Source: Chrysochromulina parva | Taxonomy: Eukaryota > Haptophyta > Prymnesiales > Chrysochromulinaceae | Reading direction: 5' to 3' | NCBI GenBank assembly: GCA_002887195.1 | Contig: PJAB01000710.1 | Span: forward strand, 1-21,736 | Length of the DNA: 21,736 bases | Part shown: piece after piece, positions 6,782 to 15,255 of the stretch | How positions within the stretch are numbered: position 1 is the stretch's first letter | Layout of the letters: each line of letters starts with the position of its first letter | Notes under the pieces: generated by a model | The model's input: only the letters and a program-made list of their open reading frames with translations | Databases searched by the model: none | What the model was told of the DNA's origin: nothing | Position numbers and translations under genes: made by a program

Positions 6782-9700
6782 TTAAGCCAATACAGTAGGG
6801 TCTGGAAGTGGAGCCATGGTTGTCATGAACATCGGAGTCTCCTCAGCTGGAGCTGCCTCCCTGGCTTTCTCTTGTTCCTCAGTGACTTCCGGAACGTGGA
6901 AGAGCATGATGGGCCACGTTTCGATCCGCGCTGGAGCATCTTTAGCCACCCGCTGTAGACGGCCCGCCATGTACTTCTCCGAACTATCAGACAACGCCGT
7001 GAGCCTGTAGTACCAATCACAGGTGGGTCGAAATGGCACGACGACGACCGTCTCGGATAGGCGCTTTTTGGACTCCATGAAGACAACAACCTTGTGGAGA
7101 TACTCATTTTTCTCGCCGGGAGGGTGGGCCCAGATGCGCTCGCCGCGTGGCCAGATCTGCTTGAGCGCATCGCCCGCCTCACCGCCCGCATCGGGCTCTT
7201 GTGTCCAGAAGCGAGGAAGCATCGATGTCGCCGCGCTCGCAAAGGCGTCGATCGTGCAATTGCACCAGCGTTGCTGCGCGGCCTGAAAAACGGGCAGTGC
7301 GATCTTGTAGTCCCCTGATGTAATGCCCGATGTATCAAGGACCTCTTGCGATACGATTTGGTCCTTAGCATTGGAATGCACATTCAGAGGGTATGGCGAT
7401 CCTGGGAAGTTGTTGCGTGAGCCCGGTTCATTCTCCCACCAGATGAACATGCTGAACGTTCCCGCAGAGGTTGGACAAAAGCTGACCTTGTACAGAGCGT
7501 AGCATGGCTCGAGTGGATCCTCGACCCACTCATTGAAGGTCTCGTGACGTGACTTCTGGGCGGAGCCCATGCCAGGAGCCACTAGGCACATGCCTGTCAC
7601 AAAGCGCTCTCGGAACGCGGGCGTCTGTATCGTCCGGTTGCCGTATTTGTCAAGGAATCGGATGAAGAAGACCCCCGTCTCGCCCTTGATAACCTGCTTG
7701 ATGCCTTCCCCAGAGATGATAGTTTGGCGAAGGTCCGGCTCAGTCGATGTCAAGTGGACCTTCATCGGCGAGTTTAACACGGGGAGGCCGTCGATCTTGA
7801 CGGTTACATAGAAGATTCCTATCTTATGCGACTTCAAGACGAGTCCATATCTGCCGTCATTCTTGTCCTGAACTACCGCCGTGATGACCTCCTCCTTTAC
7901 GTCCTTTGCAGCCTTGGTCTTGGTATTCGTTGTCATGGTTGGGTCCAAGCTTGAGTCCACCGTGATGTTGCTACCACCAATACTGCATGGGTTGCCCATC
8001 TTATCTCCGGTGACGATTTCCAAGACGCATGCTCCACCTACCTCACCATGAATTTCTTTGGGGAGCGTCGTAGACATGGCGAAGGCAGGGCCGGCCTTGA
8101 TCGTAAGCAGAAAGGGAGACCCTGGCAATGCCCGGGCCTGCTTTCGAAGGCGCACGTGGAGCAGGTACTGACCAGCAACGCCGACGCTATATGACGCCTT
8201 ATGCGTCTCGTGAAGCTTGCCATGCGAATGTAGCCTGCCTGGATAAACACCACCAAAAGCGAAAGCAGCAGGATCTTGCGTCTTATCTGCGGTGCTCAGC
8301 TCCATAGCATAATTGGCTGTGAGACTTGCGGACCTTTCGAGTGCAAGCGCTGCTCGCTGCGCAGGTGTATGCTGCTCGCCACTCTGAGCCTCGAGTTTAT
8401 CATCGGCAACGCACTTCGTGTCAGTCTGCATCCTGCGTTTCCACTGGTCCTCAAACTGATTGCGGCGGCAGGGGTCGAGCCGTAGCCGAGAGCTCACGAG
8501 CTTCTTGCCATTCTTGACGAGAGTCACCCACCCAGTGTGGTAGATTATTTCACTGCCCTCGGCCTCCTCGACTTCGATCACCTCGCTGCCCTCCTGTAGC
8601 CCTTGATCCTCATCTAGCCATGCATTGCCCCGATACAGCGGTTGGCCCCCTGCGCAGCTGGCATTCATCCTATCTATAACGTCCGAGGACTGGGATCCCA
8701 GTGAGCTCACGTCGAGCTTGAGCCCGAGGTGTTGTTGGACTCGACTTTGCGACGAGACACCTTGGGGCGCTGACAGATCGGCTCGAACCTGCACAGGCTC
8801 GGCGAGCACTGTAGGCGTGTTCTGCTGCGGCCGCGGTTTTGCCAGCTGGGCGCGAATCTCCACAGGCTCAGCGAGCACGGTGGGCTGCGTGTAAGAGCTG
8901 CTGCTACCGTTACCTCGACTGCTACTGCCGCCGCCCTCGAGGGCCACTCGTGTCAAGCGAGAGAGGTGCCTGCTGCTCAGCCCACTTCCATCGAGACCGC
9001 TGGATGACATCATGGAAGGAGTAGACTGACGAGTGCTCGGACTCGCGCGGAAGGTACTCGTGCCGCTGCTGCGGTGAGTGGAGGCCCTCTCCGTCTTGAG
9101 ATCAGTGCCATCATGCTTGATCAGGTAGTCGAGCGCGACGCACGCACGCACGCCGCCACCCGGCGCGATGCGCTCTTCTACGACGGTGGCCATCGATCCG
9201 GGAAGAAGATGGCCAATCTGCGGGGACTCGAGATCATAGCCTGAGCGCACGACGAGCGGCTTATCACCCACTCGGATGCGGATGCGCCGGCGCCGTCGGG
9301 TGACGCCAGATCGGGTGAAGCTCGACGACATCTCAAGCGTCTCTGCCGTCTCAACAACCTGAGTGGGTTCGGGAGCGGTACTGGGAGGTGGAATGGCATC
9401 AGCTTTACGACTAGCTCGGCCGTGCTTCTTCGCACGCGCTGCCGCCTGTGCGGCCTCCTTCTTCTCCGCCTCTTCGGTGGCCGCCTTCTCGGCTGCCGCC
9501 TTCTCGGCCTCCGCCTTTTCAACCGCCAGCTGCTCTGCCGACTTGTCAAGCCCGGGAAAGTCAGGACCGCGAGGGCTCCCTAGCGCCAAGGGCTCGGCAA
9601 AGACATCGAGGTCGACAGCATGTGTGACTACTCCGAGCTTATCCTTGAACGTCACAAGGAAAGTGTTCACTTCCCGAGCGATGCCCGAGGTCAGCGCGTC

Positions 9701-10048
9701 ACCACGCACGACGCACTTGGACGGGCATGGCTCTGGGTCGTATGCAATGACCATGAATGGGCTGCCCGGCAGCGGGATGCCACAGCAGGAGACGGTGATG
9801 CGATATCGCCCTGATTGCTTTGGCTGCCACGTGACAATCCATGTACCGTTCATAGTATCCGTCACACGCGCTCGCACTTGCGAAACGCCACGAATAGCTA
9901 TAAAGAACTCGCACTCCGCCGGTGCATAGATAAGCTTCTCCTGATGGTCGTACGTCTCGATTTGAAAGCTGGCCTGCTCGCGAACTGTGGCTTCACTGAT
10001 GCCGGCGCCGGTCACACGGAACTTAAGTTTCGATTTCTTCCCTTCCAT
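6782..10048 (-). CDS. Filamin-repeat protein with C-terminal Dam-like domain
   Basis: A 1088-residue protein from the first ATG (10048-10046). Residues 7-105 form a filamin/ABP280 immunoglobulin-like repeat with the typical closing signature (GTWIVTWQPKQSGRYRITV, then GIPLPGSPFMV). A second, partial repeat follows. Residues 168-212 are an Ala/Glu/Lys-rich coiled coil. About 260-306 and 505-525 (PLVVRSGYDLESPQIGHLLPG, GWVTLVKNGKKL) may be an SH3-like fold split by a Ser-rich insert. More filamin repeats occupy about 595-893 (ALPGSPFLLTI, GLPVLNSPMKV, FPGSPYPLNV). Residues about 915-1030 resemble the Dam-like methylase segment of DIRS-type retroelements (IDAFASAATSMLPRFW, IWAHPP, VVVVPFRPTCDWYYRL); the usual NPPY/F motif reads HPPG (975-978), so methylase activity is doubtful. 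There is no signal peptide. Filamin repeats usually crosslink actin or act as scaffolds; a cytoskeletal or flagellar role is inference. No actin-binding CH domain is present. Confidence 0.8.
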   Translation of the reverse strand: MEGKKSKLKFRVTGAGISEATVREQASFQIETYDHQEKLIYAPAECEFFIAIRGVSQVRARVTDTMNGTWIVTWQPKQSGRYRITVSCCGIPLPGSPFMVIAYDPEPCPSKCVVRGDALTSGIAREVNTFLVTFKDKLGVVTHAVDLDVFAEPLALGSPRGPDFPGLDKSAEQLAVEKAEAEKAAAEKAATEEAEKKEAAQAAARAKKHGRASRKADAIPPPSTAPEPTQVVETAETLEMSSSFTRSGVTRRRRRIRIRVGDKPLVVRSGYDLESPQIGHLLPGSMATVVEERIAPGGGVRACVALDYLIKHDGTDLKTERASTHRSSGTSTFRASPSTRQSTPSMMSSSGLDGSGLSSRHLSRLTRVALEGGGSSSRGNGSSSSYTQPTVLAEPVEIRAQLAKPRPQQNTPTVLAEPVQVRADLSAPQGVSSQSRVQQHLGLKLDVSSLGSQSSDVIDRMNASCAGGQPLYRGNAWLDEDQGLQEGSEVIEVEEAEGSEIIYHTGWVTLVKNGKKLVSSRLRLDPCRRNQFEDQWKRRMQTDTKCVADDKLEAQSGEQHTPAQRAALALERSASLTANYAMELSTADKTQDPAAFAFGGVYPGRLHSHGKLHETHKASYSVGVAGQYLLHVRLRKQARALPGSPFLLTIKAGPAFAMSTTLPKEIHGEVGGACVLEIVTGDKMGNPCSIGGSNITVDSSLDPTMTTNTKTKAAKDVKEEVITAVVQDKNDGRYGLVLKSHKIGIFYVTVKIDGLPVLNSPMKVHLTSTEPDLRQTIISGEGIKQVIKGETGVFFIRFLDKYGNRTIQTPAFRERFVTGMCLVAPGMGSAQKSRHETFNEWVEDPLEPCYALYKVSFCPTSAGTFSMFIWWENEPGSRNNFPGSPYPLNVHSNAKDQIVSQEVLDTSGITSGDYKIALPVFQAAQQRWCNCTIDAFASAATSMLPRFWTQEPDAGGEAGDALKQIWPRGERIWAHPPGEKNEYLHKVVVFMESKKRLSETVVVVPFRPTCDWYYRLTALSDSSEKYMAGRLQRVAKDAPARIETWPIMLFHVPEVTEEQEKAREAAPAEETPMFMTTMAPLPDPTVLA
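6959..7306 (-). other. Dam-like (DIRS-retroelement-type) domain region
   Basis: This is the part of the filamin-repeat protein at residues about 915-1030. The order DxFAS, LPRFW, DAL..W, W-x-x-PP, and VVVPFRP-x-x-DWYY matches my memory of the N6-adenine-methylase-like domain lying between RNase H and tyrosine recombinase in DIRS elements. The reading frame is intact and continuous with the filamin repeats and runs on for about 60 residues, so it looks domesticated rather than a fresh insertion. Confidence 0.5.
8788..8885 (-). repeat. Two-copy PTVLAEPV coding repeat
   Basis: Within the filamin-repeat protein, PTVLAEPVEIRAQL and PTVLAEPVQVRADL are near-identical repeats about 24 residues apart (residues about 389-424). 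The protein also ends in PDPTVLA. This looks like a short linear motif; its partner is unknown. Confidence 0.6.
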
Positions 10049-10684
10049 GACAGACTGCACGCCTTAGCCGGCACGCCTGTCTTAGCAGACACGCCCGACT
10101 CCTCGCGGAGCTGCGTCGGACGACTGGACTGAGGACTCCTGGGCTTTGGTCTCTGGAGCTTCCCGTTTTTCGCTTTTGCGGTGCACGAAACCTTTTGTCC
10201 CGCACAGCGACATGTTTCGTGTCATCGTGTCCTGATGAACTTCGCTCGCGAGGGCGGCATACCGGATGACAGGCTACACCTCTTACCCCTTCAGGGCCCA
10301 ATCTAGCTCTTACCCTCCTTTACGCGAACTATACGCGACCTGACCAAGTTTTGGCAGGAACGTCCGTGGGGCGTGGGAACGTCGTGGCATGTTTTACTCG
10401 CCACGATCGGCTTACACCCTCACCAAGGCATACAGATCGTGTACTATCATGTCGACTTCGATTCGATGTCGACTGCAGCTGGTGAGTGGTGACGAGTCGC
10501 GGATCGGATGGGATTTCAAAGGGATAGACGCACCACATGACGTTGACGATGACCACAAACGCAAATTGGTCGAGCGGTACGTGCAACATGTGTGGGGGAA
10601 CCCCCTCTCCCCGTACTGATTTCGTCACCCTCTCCCCGTACTGACTTCGTCAGAACGTGCACAGAACGTGCTGCATGCGATCGT
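10049..10684. other. Spacer upstream of the filamin-repeat gene
   Basis: This 636-bp stretch separates two minus-strand genes: it is 5' of the filamin-repeat gene and 3' of Tam41. Small open frames occur on both strands (for example 10389-10619, plus), but none shows a domain or the coding bias of the real genes. It contains the 25-bp tandem repeat at 10603-10652 and a direct repeat of atgtcgac near 10450-10470. No RNA gene is recognised. Confidence 0.6.
10603..10652. repeat. 25-bp tandem repeat, two copies
   Basis: Units 10603-10627 and 10628-10652 (ccctctccccgtactga, then ttcgtca or cttcgtca) differ at one position and abut exactly. They lie just beyond the stop codon of the Tam41 gene, which reads leftward, so they are probably in its 3' UTR. 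Confidence 0.9.
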
Positions 10685-11809
10685 TCACTCTCTCCTCGAC
10701 CCTCTCGCACCGCGGATCTTGACGAGAGCATATCCGATCGAGGTTGCGGCGCCGGCCGTGAGCACGCCCTTAGCCGTCTGGGCGAGGCTCGCGCGCCGCA
10801 CGATGCGGAAGAGGGTGCGCCGCAGCGCTGCCGCTAGCTGCGCGTTCGCCTCGTTTGCCGTCGCCGAGGAGCGCCACAGGCGCTCGCTCGCCTCCAGGAG
10901 CAGCTGCCGGCTGCAATGTGGCGAGTGCGTGCGAAATCGGCCCCCTGCGACCATGCCCAGAAGGTCGTCCACTAACCCATCCTGCGCAACTGAGGGGAGT
11001 GCCGCCAGCAGGCTCTGGCGTGCGGGCAGTCGGTCATCTTGCACGCGAGCGGATGCGGCACCCGACAAGACAGCGGCCACCACACTGCTTCTGCTGCCGA
11101 CGCTGCCGCCGATGCTGCCGGTTGCCTCCGCGAGAGGACCTCGATAGAGCTCGGCAAGCGCGTCGTGCTGACCGTCGGCAATGTCGCCGGGCTTACGTGG
11201 GCTCTCACCGATGCCCATGCGCACGTCACCGCTGTATGAGAGCCCGCAGATCGTGCCGAAGAGGCCCGCGTCGTCAAATCGCAAAGGCAGCAGCAGTAGA
11301 GCCGCTGAGAGCGCCGATCGCAGGTTGTTGGCCACAAGGAGCTCGAGCTCGGCGGGCAGCTCGCGCAGCGGTCGTACAGGCTTGTGAGCCCGGCCGGCGA
11401 TGTACAACGAGCGCCAGTGCTTGAGATCATCGAGCAGCGACGCACACTCTATTACCCCGTACTTGACGGTGCGACCACATAGTTGCACTGATGTGTTGTA
11501 GTAGACGCCGGCGCCGGTAGCCTGCAACGCGGCGATCGTACTGCCGCCGAGTGCCGCCAGCGGCCACGCATAGTGCGCTGCATTGAGCTCCAGGTTAGCG
11601 CGGTGCCACTTGCGTGCATCATCCACCACAAGCACGAGATCGGTCATCGCCGCACGTCGTCGTGCCTCGCTGTAGCCACGCTGCACGAAAACGGCTGATC
11701 CATATGCAAATGCTGCATGGACCGGTGGAAAGGCAGACAGGACTTCTGCATAGAATCTGTCCATCGTTGAGGAGGAGGCGTCGACCATCGTCGCGTTTAT
11801 CTCCTTCAT
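10685..11809 (-). CDS. TAM41: Mitochondrial CDP-diacylglycerol synthase (Tam41/MMP37 family)
   Basis: A 374-residue protein matching Tam41 along its length. It makes CDP-diacylglycerol from phosphatidate and CTP on the matrix side of the inner mitochondrial membrane, for cardiolipin and phosphatidylglycerol synthesis. Signatures in order: FPPVHAAFAYGSAVF (nucleotidyltransferase Gly-Ser at 37-38), MTDLVLVVDD with D57 and D63/D64 as likely metal ligands, WHRANLELNAAHY, GAGVYYNT, VKYGVIE, LYIAGRAHKPV, GLSYSGDVRMGIGE, and the C-terminal SLAQTAKGVLTAG. Length is near the family norm. The N-terminus before FPPV is short and not strongly basic, so the targeting peptide is unclear; M8 and M16 are alternative starts, or an upstream exon may exist. 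It is divergent from the K+ channel gene, with an inverted-repeat element in the shared upstream region. Confidence 0.93.
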   Translation of the reverse strand: MKEINATMVDASSSTMDRFYAEVLSAFPPVHAAFAYGSAVFVQRGYSEARRRAAMTDLVLVVDDARKWHRANLELNAAHYAWPLAALGGSTIAALQATGAGVYYNTSVQLCGRTVKYGVIECASLLDDLKHWRSLYIAGRAHKPVRPLRELPAELELLVANNLRSALSAALLLLPLRFDDAGLFGTICGLSYSGDVRMGIGESPRKPGDIADGQHDALAELYRGPLAEATGSIGGSVGSRSSVVAAVLSGAASARVQDDRLPARQSLLAALPSVAQDGLVDDLLGMVAGGRFRTHSPHCSRQLLLEASERLWRSSATANEANAQLAAALRRTLFRIVRRASLAQTAKGVLTAGAATSIGYALVKIRGARGSRRE

Positions 11810-12608
11810 GAATACACAGCCAATGGTTTACTTCGGTAACCCAAGACACCGGTAAAAAGACACCGGGGGGAGCCGGGACGATCACGGGACACACGGGACA
11901 CAGGTACATACAGATGCGGTTACCGGTACCACTAGCTTGGGGACGGGGACCCCTGGACAATACACACAAGACGTAAACGGCACGACCGTGAATACAAGAC
12001 AGGCGATGAGGCGAAGGAGATGAGACACATGAGAAATGGCCTATAAAGAGGAAGAGCGGTGAGACCCACATATATGAACTCGCGCCCGCCGACGTACGGG
12101 TACCGGTATTACGTTCACAGGCAATAAGTTAGAATCCCTACGAATACGAGTATAATTATTCCTACATGTAAGGCTGTGATCCTTTGTGATCCAGCTGTGA
12201 ATGTTTTGCAAAATGCTACATCTTCTGCTGATCACATCATTGGATACAATTGTAAAGATACAATTTTTTCCGCCGGTCTGTGTGTGTGATCCGGAAGAAG
12301 ATCACAGAGATGAAGATGCGCCTTATCAAGGTACAAGGACGCGCACACGCGCTTAAAGGCGACCGGGCGTCGACCGGGTGGGGCTAAGCTTTAAGCGGGC
12401 CAGGCGGCTGATCGAGTATGGCTGTGATAATAGGGGGTCCAGGGGTCCCCGAGCTAGTGGTAACCGCATCCGTATGTACGCCGTGGGTTTCGATTTAACC
12501 ATTCACTGTGAACAGACGTGTTTGGGCGACCCCACAGGGCAGCCACTTTTGGAGTTAGCTGCCTAGGGCTGGCTGGCCAAGCTTGCCAGGAGGATAGTTC
12601 GTGGCGTC
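11810..12608. other. Divergent intergenic region between Tam41 and the K+ channel
   Basis: This 799-bp spacer holds the upstream regions of two head-to-head genes. Most of it is the MITE-like element at 11904-12479. A tataaa occurs at 12042-12047 but is far from either start. The AT-richer core (about 12120-12280) differs from the GC-rich flanking genes. I see no tRNA, snRNA or credible small gene. Confidence 0.6.
11904..12479. mobile_element. MITE-like element with long terminal inverted repeats
   Basis: The left arm, 11904-11958, and the right arm, 12437-12479, are inverted copies. Reading inward both run gtacatac, (a/g)gatgcggttacc, actagct, ggggac, cccctggac. The left arm is 12 bases longer because of two six-base duplications (an extra ggtacc and an extra ggggac); otherwise only about two positions differ. 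The 576-bp span has no transposase-like frame and an AT-rich interior, as in non-autonomous MITEs. The interior carries tgtgatcc at 12175, 12185 and 12285, and a small hairpin (tgtgatc at 12285-12291 with gatcaca at 12300-12306). No target-site duplication could be assigned with confidence. It begins 95 bp upstream of the Tam41 ATG, so it may contribute promoter sequence. A simple inverted duplication is the alternative. Confidence 0.65.
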
Positions 12609-14716
12609 ATGGCGCAAGTTCCAGGTCAGGTACGATTCTCCGCCGAAGATGTTCGCGGGCCACCGAAGACATGGCGTGAGATCTTGCTAAAGATGTGGGT
12701 CATTGTAAGCGCTCTCGCCTCCATGTTTGCTACTGCTGCCTGCCACTGCCTCACTTCGGCTCGTCCTTGTCGCCGCAGGACCCGCGAACGGTGGGCGGGC
12801 TGGCGCAGTACTGGGATCTTTGCACCGCCGCTGCCCTGGTATACACTGCGATCGTCACGCCCTATGAGGTGGCTTTCCTCGCGCCACCCAGTCCGAGTGA
12901 GAAGTGGAGTGACTCCGTTTTCATCATCAATCGCTGTGTCGATGTCATCTTTATCATCGATATGTTCGTCCAATTCCGAACCGCTTACAAGAGGGTTGAT
13001 ATCGTCCATGGCTCCAAATGGATCACCGATCCAAAGGCAATCGCTATCCACTACGTGCGTAGCTCATGGTTCTATCTTGACCTATTCTCAATCCTCACGA
13101 GCCTCTTCGACATCCTGGGGGGCGAGGACACGGACAGCCTCACCGTCCTTCGCGTAGTCCGCGTGCTGCGCCTGGCAAAGCTCGTCCGCCTCATGCGCGG
13201 CTCTCGAATCTTCAAGAAGTGGGAGATGAGCTTTGCTATCAACTACAAGTACCTATCCCTCTTCCAAATCGTGTTCACCATCTGTGTCGGCTGCCACTGG
13301 TTTGCTTGCATCTGGGGATTGGAGGCGTCTTTTGACCCACTCAACTCTTGGCCTATACAGAAGGGTTACTGCACAGCATGGGAGAGTGACGATCGGAGCT
13401 TCGTGGAAGCGGCGGTTGAAGCCTGCGGGAAGGGGCGCACATGCGAGGCAGGATCGTGCAGCGGCCAAGTGTGCGAGGGGGGCTACCAATGTGCTGAGCC
13501 GTTTCAGATGTACTCGTGGGCCCTGTACTGGTCGGTGATGACGACTACATCGGTTGGCTACGGCGACGTCCTTGCTGTGCCGTTCAACATCCCCGAGCAG
13601 TTCGTCTGCAGCATCTCGATGATGCTTGGCGGCGGTCTTTGGGGCTACATGATTGGCATCTTTGCTAACTTGGCGTCTGCAAGCGAGGCGGAAACGTCAT
13701 TCGCAGAGGAGCTTTCAAGCTTCAACACCATTCTGGCGGAGATTAATTGTCCTCAATCGCAGCAATTCAAACTACGTGAGTACCTCTTCCATAAAAAAGA
13801 CCTGGACGAAAGCGAGAAGCAGAAGGAGCTCCTCTTGAATTTCTCACCCGCGATGCAACTCGAGGTCTCGTTCAAACTGAACGCCCGCTGGGTGCATATG
13901 GTCTGGTACCTCAGCAACCCGTCGTCCGTTCCAGACTTGCTGGTCGTCGACCTGGCGATGCGCCTGAAGCGGAAAGTGTTTCCACCTCCTGAGCTGTTCC
14001 CTCCGGGATTCATGTACATCGCCGAACATGGCTGTGCTTATCGGGGAGGAAGAATGCTGCGGAAAGGCAGCGTGTGGGGCGAAGACATCGTGCTTCAGAA
14101 CAGTGGTCTGCACCTTGAGTTGCCTGCTATCTCCGTACGTTACTCGTCCGTCTTCGTGATCGACGCTACAGAGCTTCTCGAAACGATCGACAAGTACGCT
14201 GAGTTCAAGGAGCGCTTCCGCATCGTCAGGATCAAGTGGATGATTCGTCGCGCTTTCGTGCGTGAGGCGGAGATCAGGGTGTTCACCTCAGGTCGTGGTG
14301 TTTTCCGCAACCGTTTCCGACCCATTTACGCGAAGAAGATTGCTGCACAGATGGATGAAGAGTGGCGTCAGCGAAATCGTGGGGTCGTCGGCCACGCTAT
14401 CCCTGGCCATGTTCCTGGGAAGGACCCTATCAAGCGGCAGCTCAGGAGTGTTCTATTCGCAAGTGTGGACGCGGGCATGGATCTCCGCGCCCATCAGATG
14501 AGGACAGAAGACGAACGCGACGACATTCACAATACGGCGGCTCGTTTCCAGGCCCTGGAGTCCAAGCTCAGTCATCTCGAGGGGTTGATGTTGCAAAAAG
14601 TGAGAGAGAAACGAGCAAGTGCAACTCCTGCCGCGCTTACCGTAGCACTGCCAGCCTCTTCTTCTCGCAGCCGCTCTCCAACTCCATGTCGTTCCGAAGA
14701 TAGCTTAGACGCGTGA
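12609..14716 (+). CDS. Voltage-gated K+ channel, CNG/KCNH-like, with cysteine-rich turret (spliced)
   Basis: Two exons, 12609-12704 and 12779-14716, give 677 residues. Exon 1 ends in LLKMWVI and joins in phase to DPRTVGG...WDL, restoring the conserved I-D/H-P-x segment before S1. S1 is about 45-66 (LVYTAIVTPYEVAFL), S2 78-99, S3 128-145. S4 (153-175) carries basic residues every third position: R157, R160, R163, K166, R169, R172. S5 is about 189-213, the pore has the K+ filter SVGYGD (290-295), and S6 is about 302-330. Between S5 and the pore is a turret with six cysteines (230, 248, 254, 259, 264, 270). After the C-linker a cyclic-nucleotide-binding-like fold spans about 420-525; it keeps WGED but lacks the usual Arg-Thr/Ser-Ala phosphate-binding motif, so cyclic nucleotides may not bind. 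A C-terminal coiled coil lies at about 603-640. An in-frame TAG upstream supports ATG 12609. Confidence 0.9.
12705..12778 (+). other. Intron in the K+ channel gene
   Basis: A 74-bp GT-AG intron: donor catt|gtaagc, acceptor ccgcag|gacc. Both flanking exons are in phase 0, and removing it joins two frames into the conserved channel N-terminus. Without splicing, the 12609 frame and the pore-bearing frame are different. Confidence 0.85.
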
Positions 14717-15255
14717 GGTATACTGAAGCGGTTGGGGTGCGGTCGCGCACGTGTGACTCTCTGTGATGAGTGAAATCATGCTTACATTTAGCTACTTACA
14801 TTAACACGCAAAGAGCGCACTTGGATGTTCGGCATGTTTCTAGTTAGTTTCTAGCCCTCGGGACCCGTCGATCACTAGATGAGGCATGAGCGATGTCGAG
14901 ATCCGAGATGTCACTTGTCAGACGAGTCCCAGCGTGAGATGTGACGATGTCGGATATGTGCGCCGCATACACACTAAATTGGACTGGTGGTGTTGAGCGC
15001 GGGGCGGGGACCGCGACGAAACTGACTGACTGACTGGCAGTATTTATCGCTCGTGCAAAGGCACCCCGGCGTCAGCTCTCTGTGTGAAACGTATGTACGC
15101 CGGTCCGGGGTCTTGGTGTCGAGTTATAAACATTGGCTGTGAAACCGCTGTGAGCCGGAGTTTGCGGACGCCGCAAGTATCACACCAGAGTTGGCACCAT
15201 TTCTCTGGCGACCTCCAGACCCTCCACAGACCACACGCTTGGGTCGCTTGGGGCC
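14717..15255. other. Intergenic spacer with a small CTGA microsatellite
   Basis: This 539-bp spacer lies between the channel gene and the ABA4-like gene. It holds a (ctga)n run at 15021-15037 and a TATA-like sequence at 15125-15130. The open frames here show no coding bias or domain, and I recognise no RNA gene. Confidence 0.6.
15125..15130 (+). promoter_or_regulatory. TATA-like box upstream of the ABA4-like gene
   Basis: tataaa lies 126 bases before the ATG at 15256, compatible with a 5' leader of about 100 bases. It is a motif match only. Confidence 0.3.

Noticed and set aside
10389..10619. 76-codon plus-strand frame upstream of the filamin-repeat gene
   Set aside because: No domain, codon use unlike the confident genes, and it overlaps the likely 5' leader of a minus-strand gene.
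12472..15102. Exact 12-base repeat gtatgtacgccg at 12472 and 15091, possibly a second copy of the inverted-repeat end
   Set aside because: Several 12-base matches are expected by chance in 21.7 kb, and the flanking sequences do not match.
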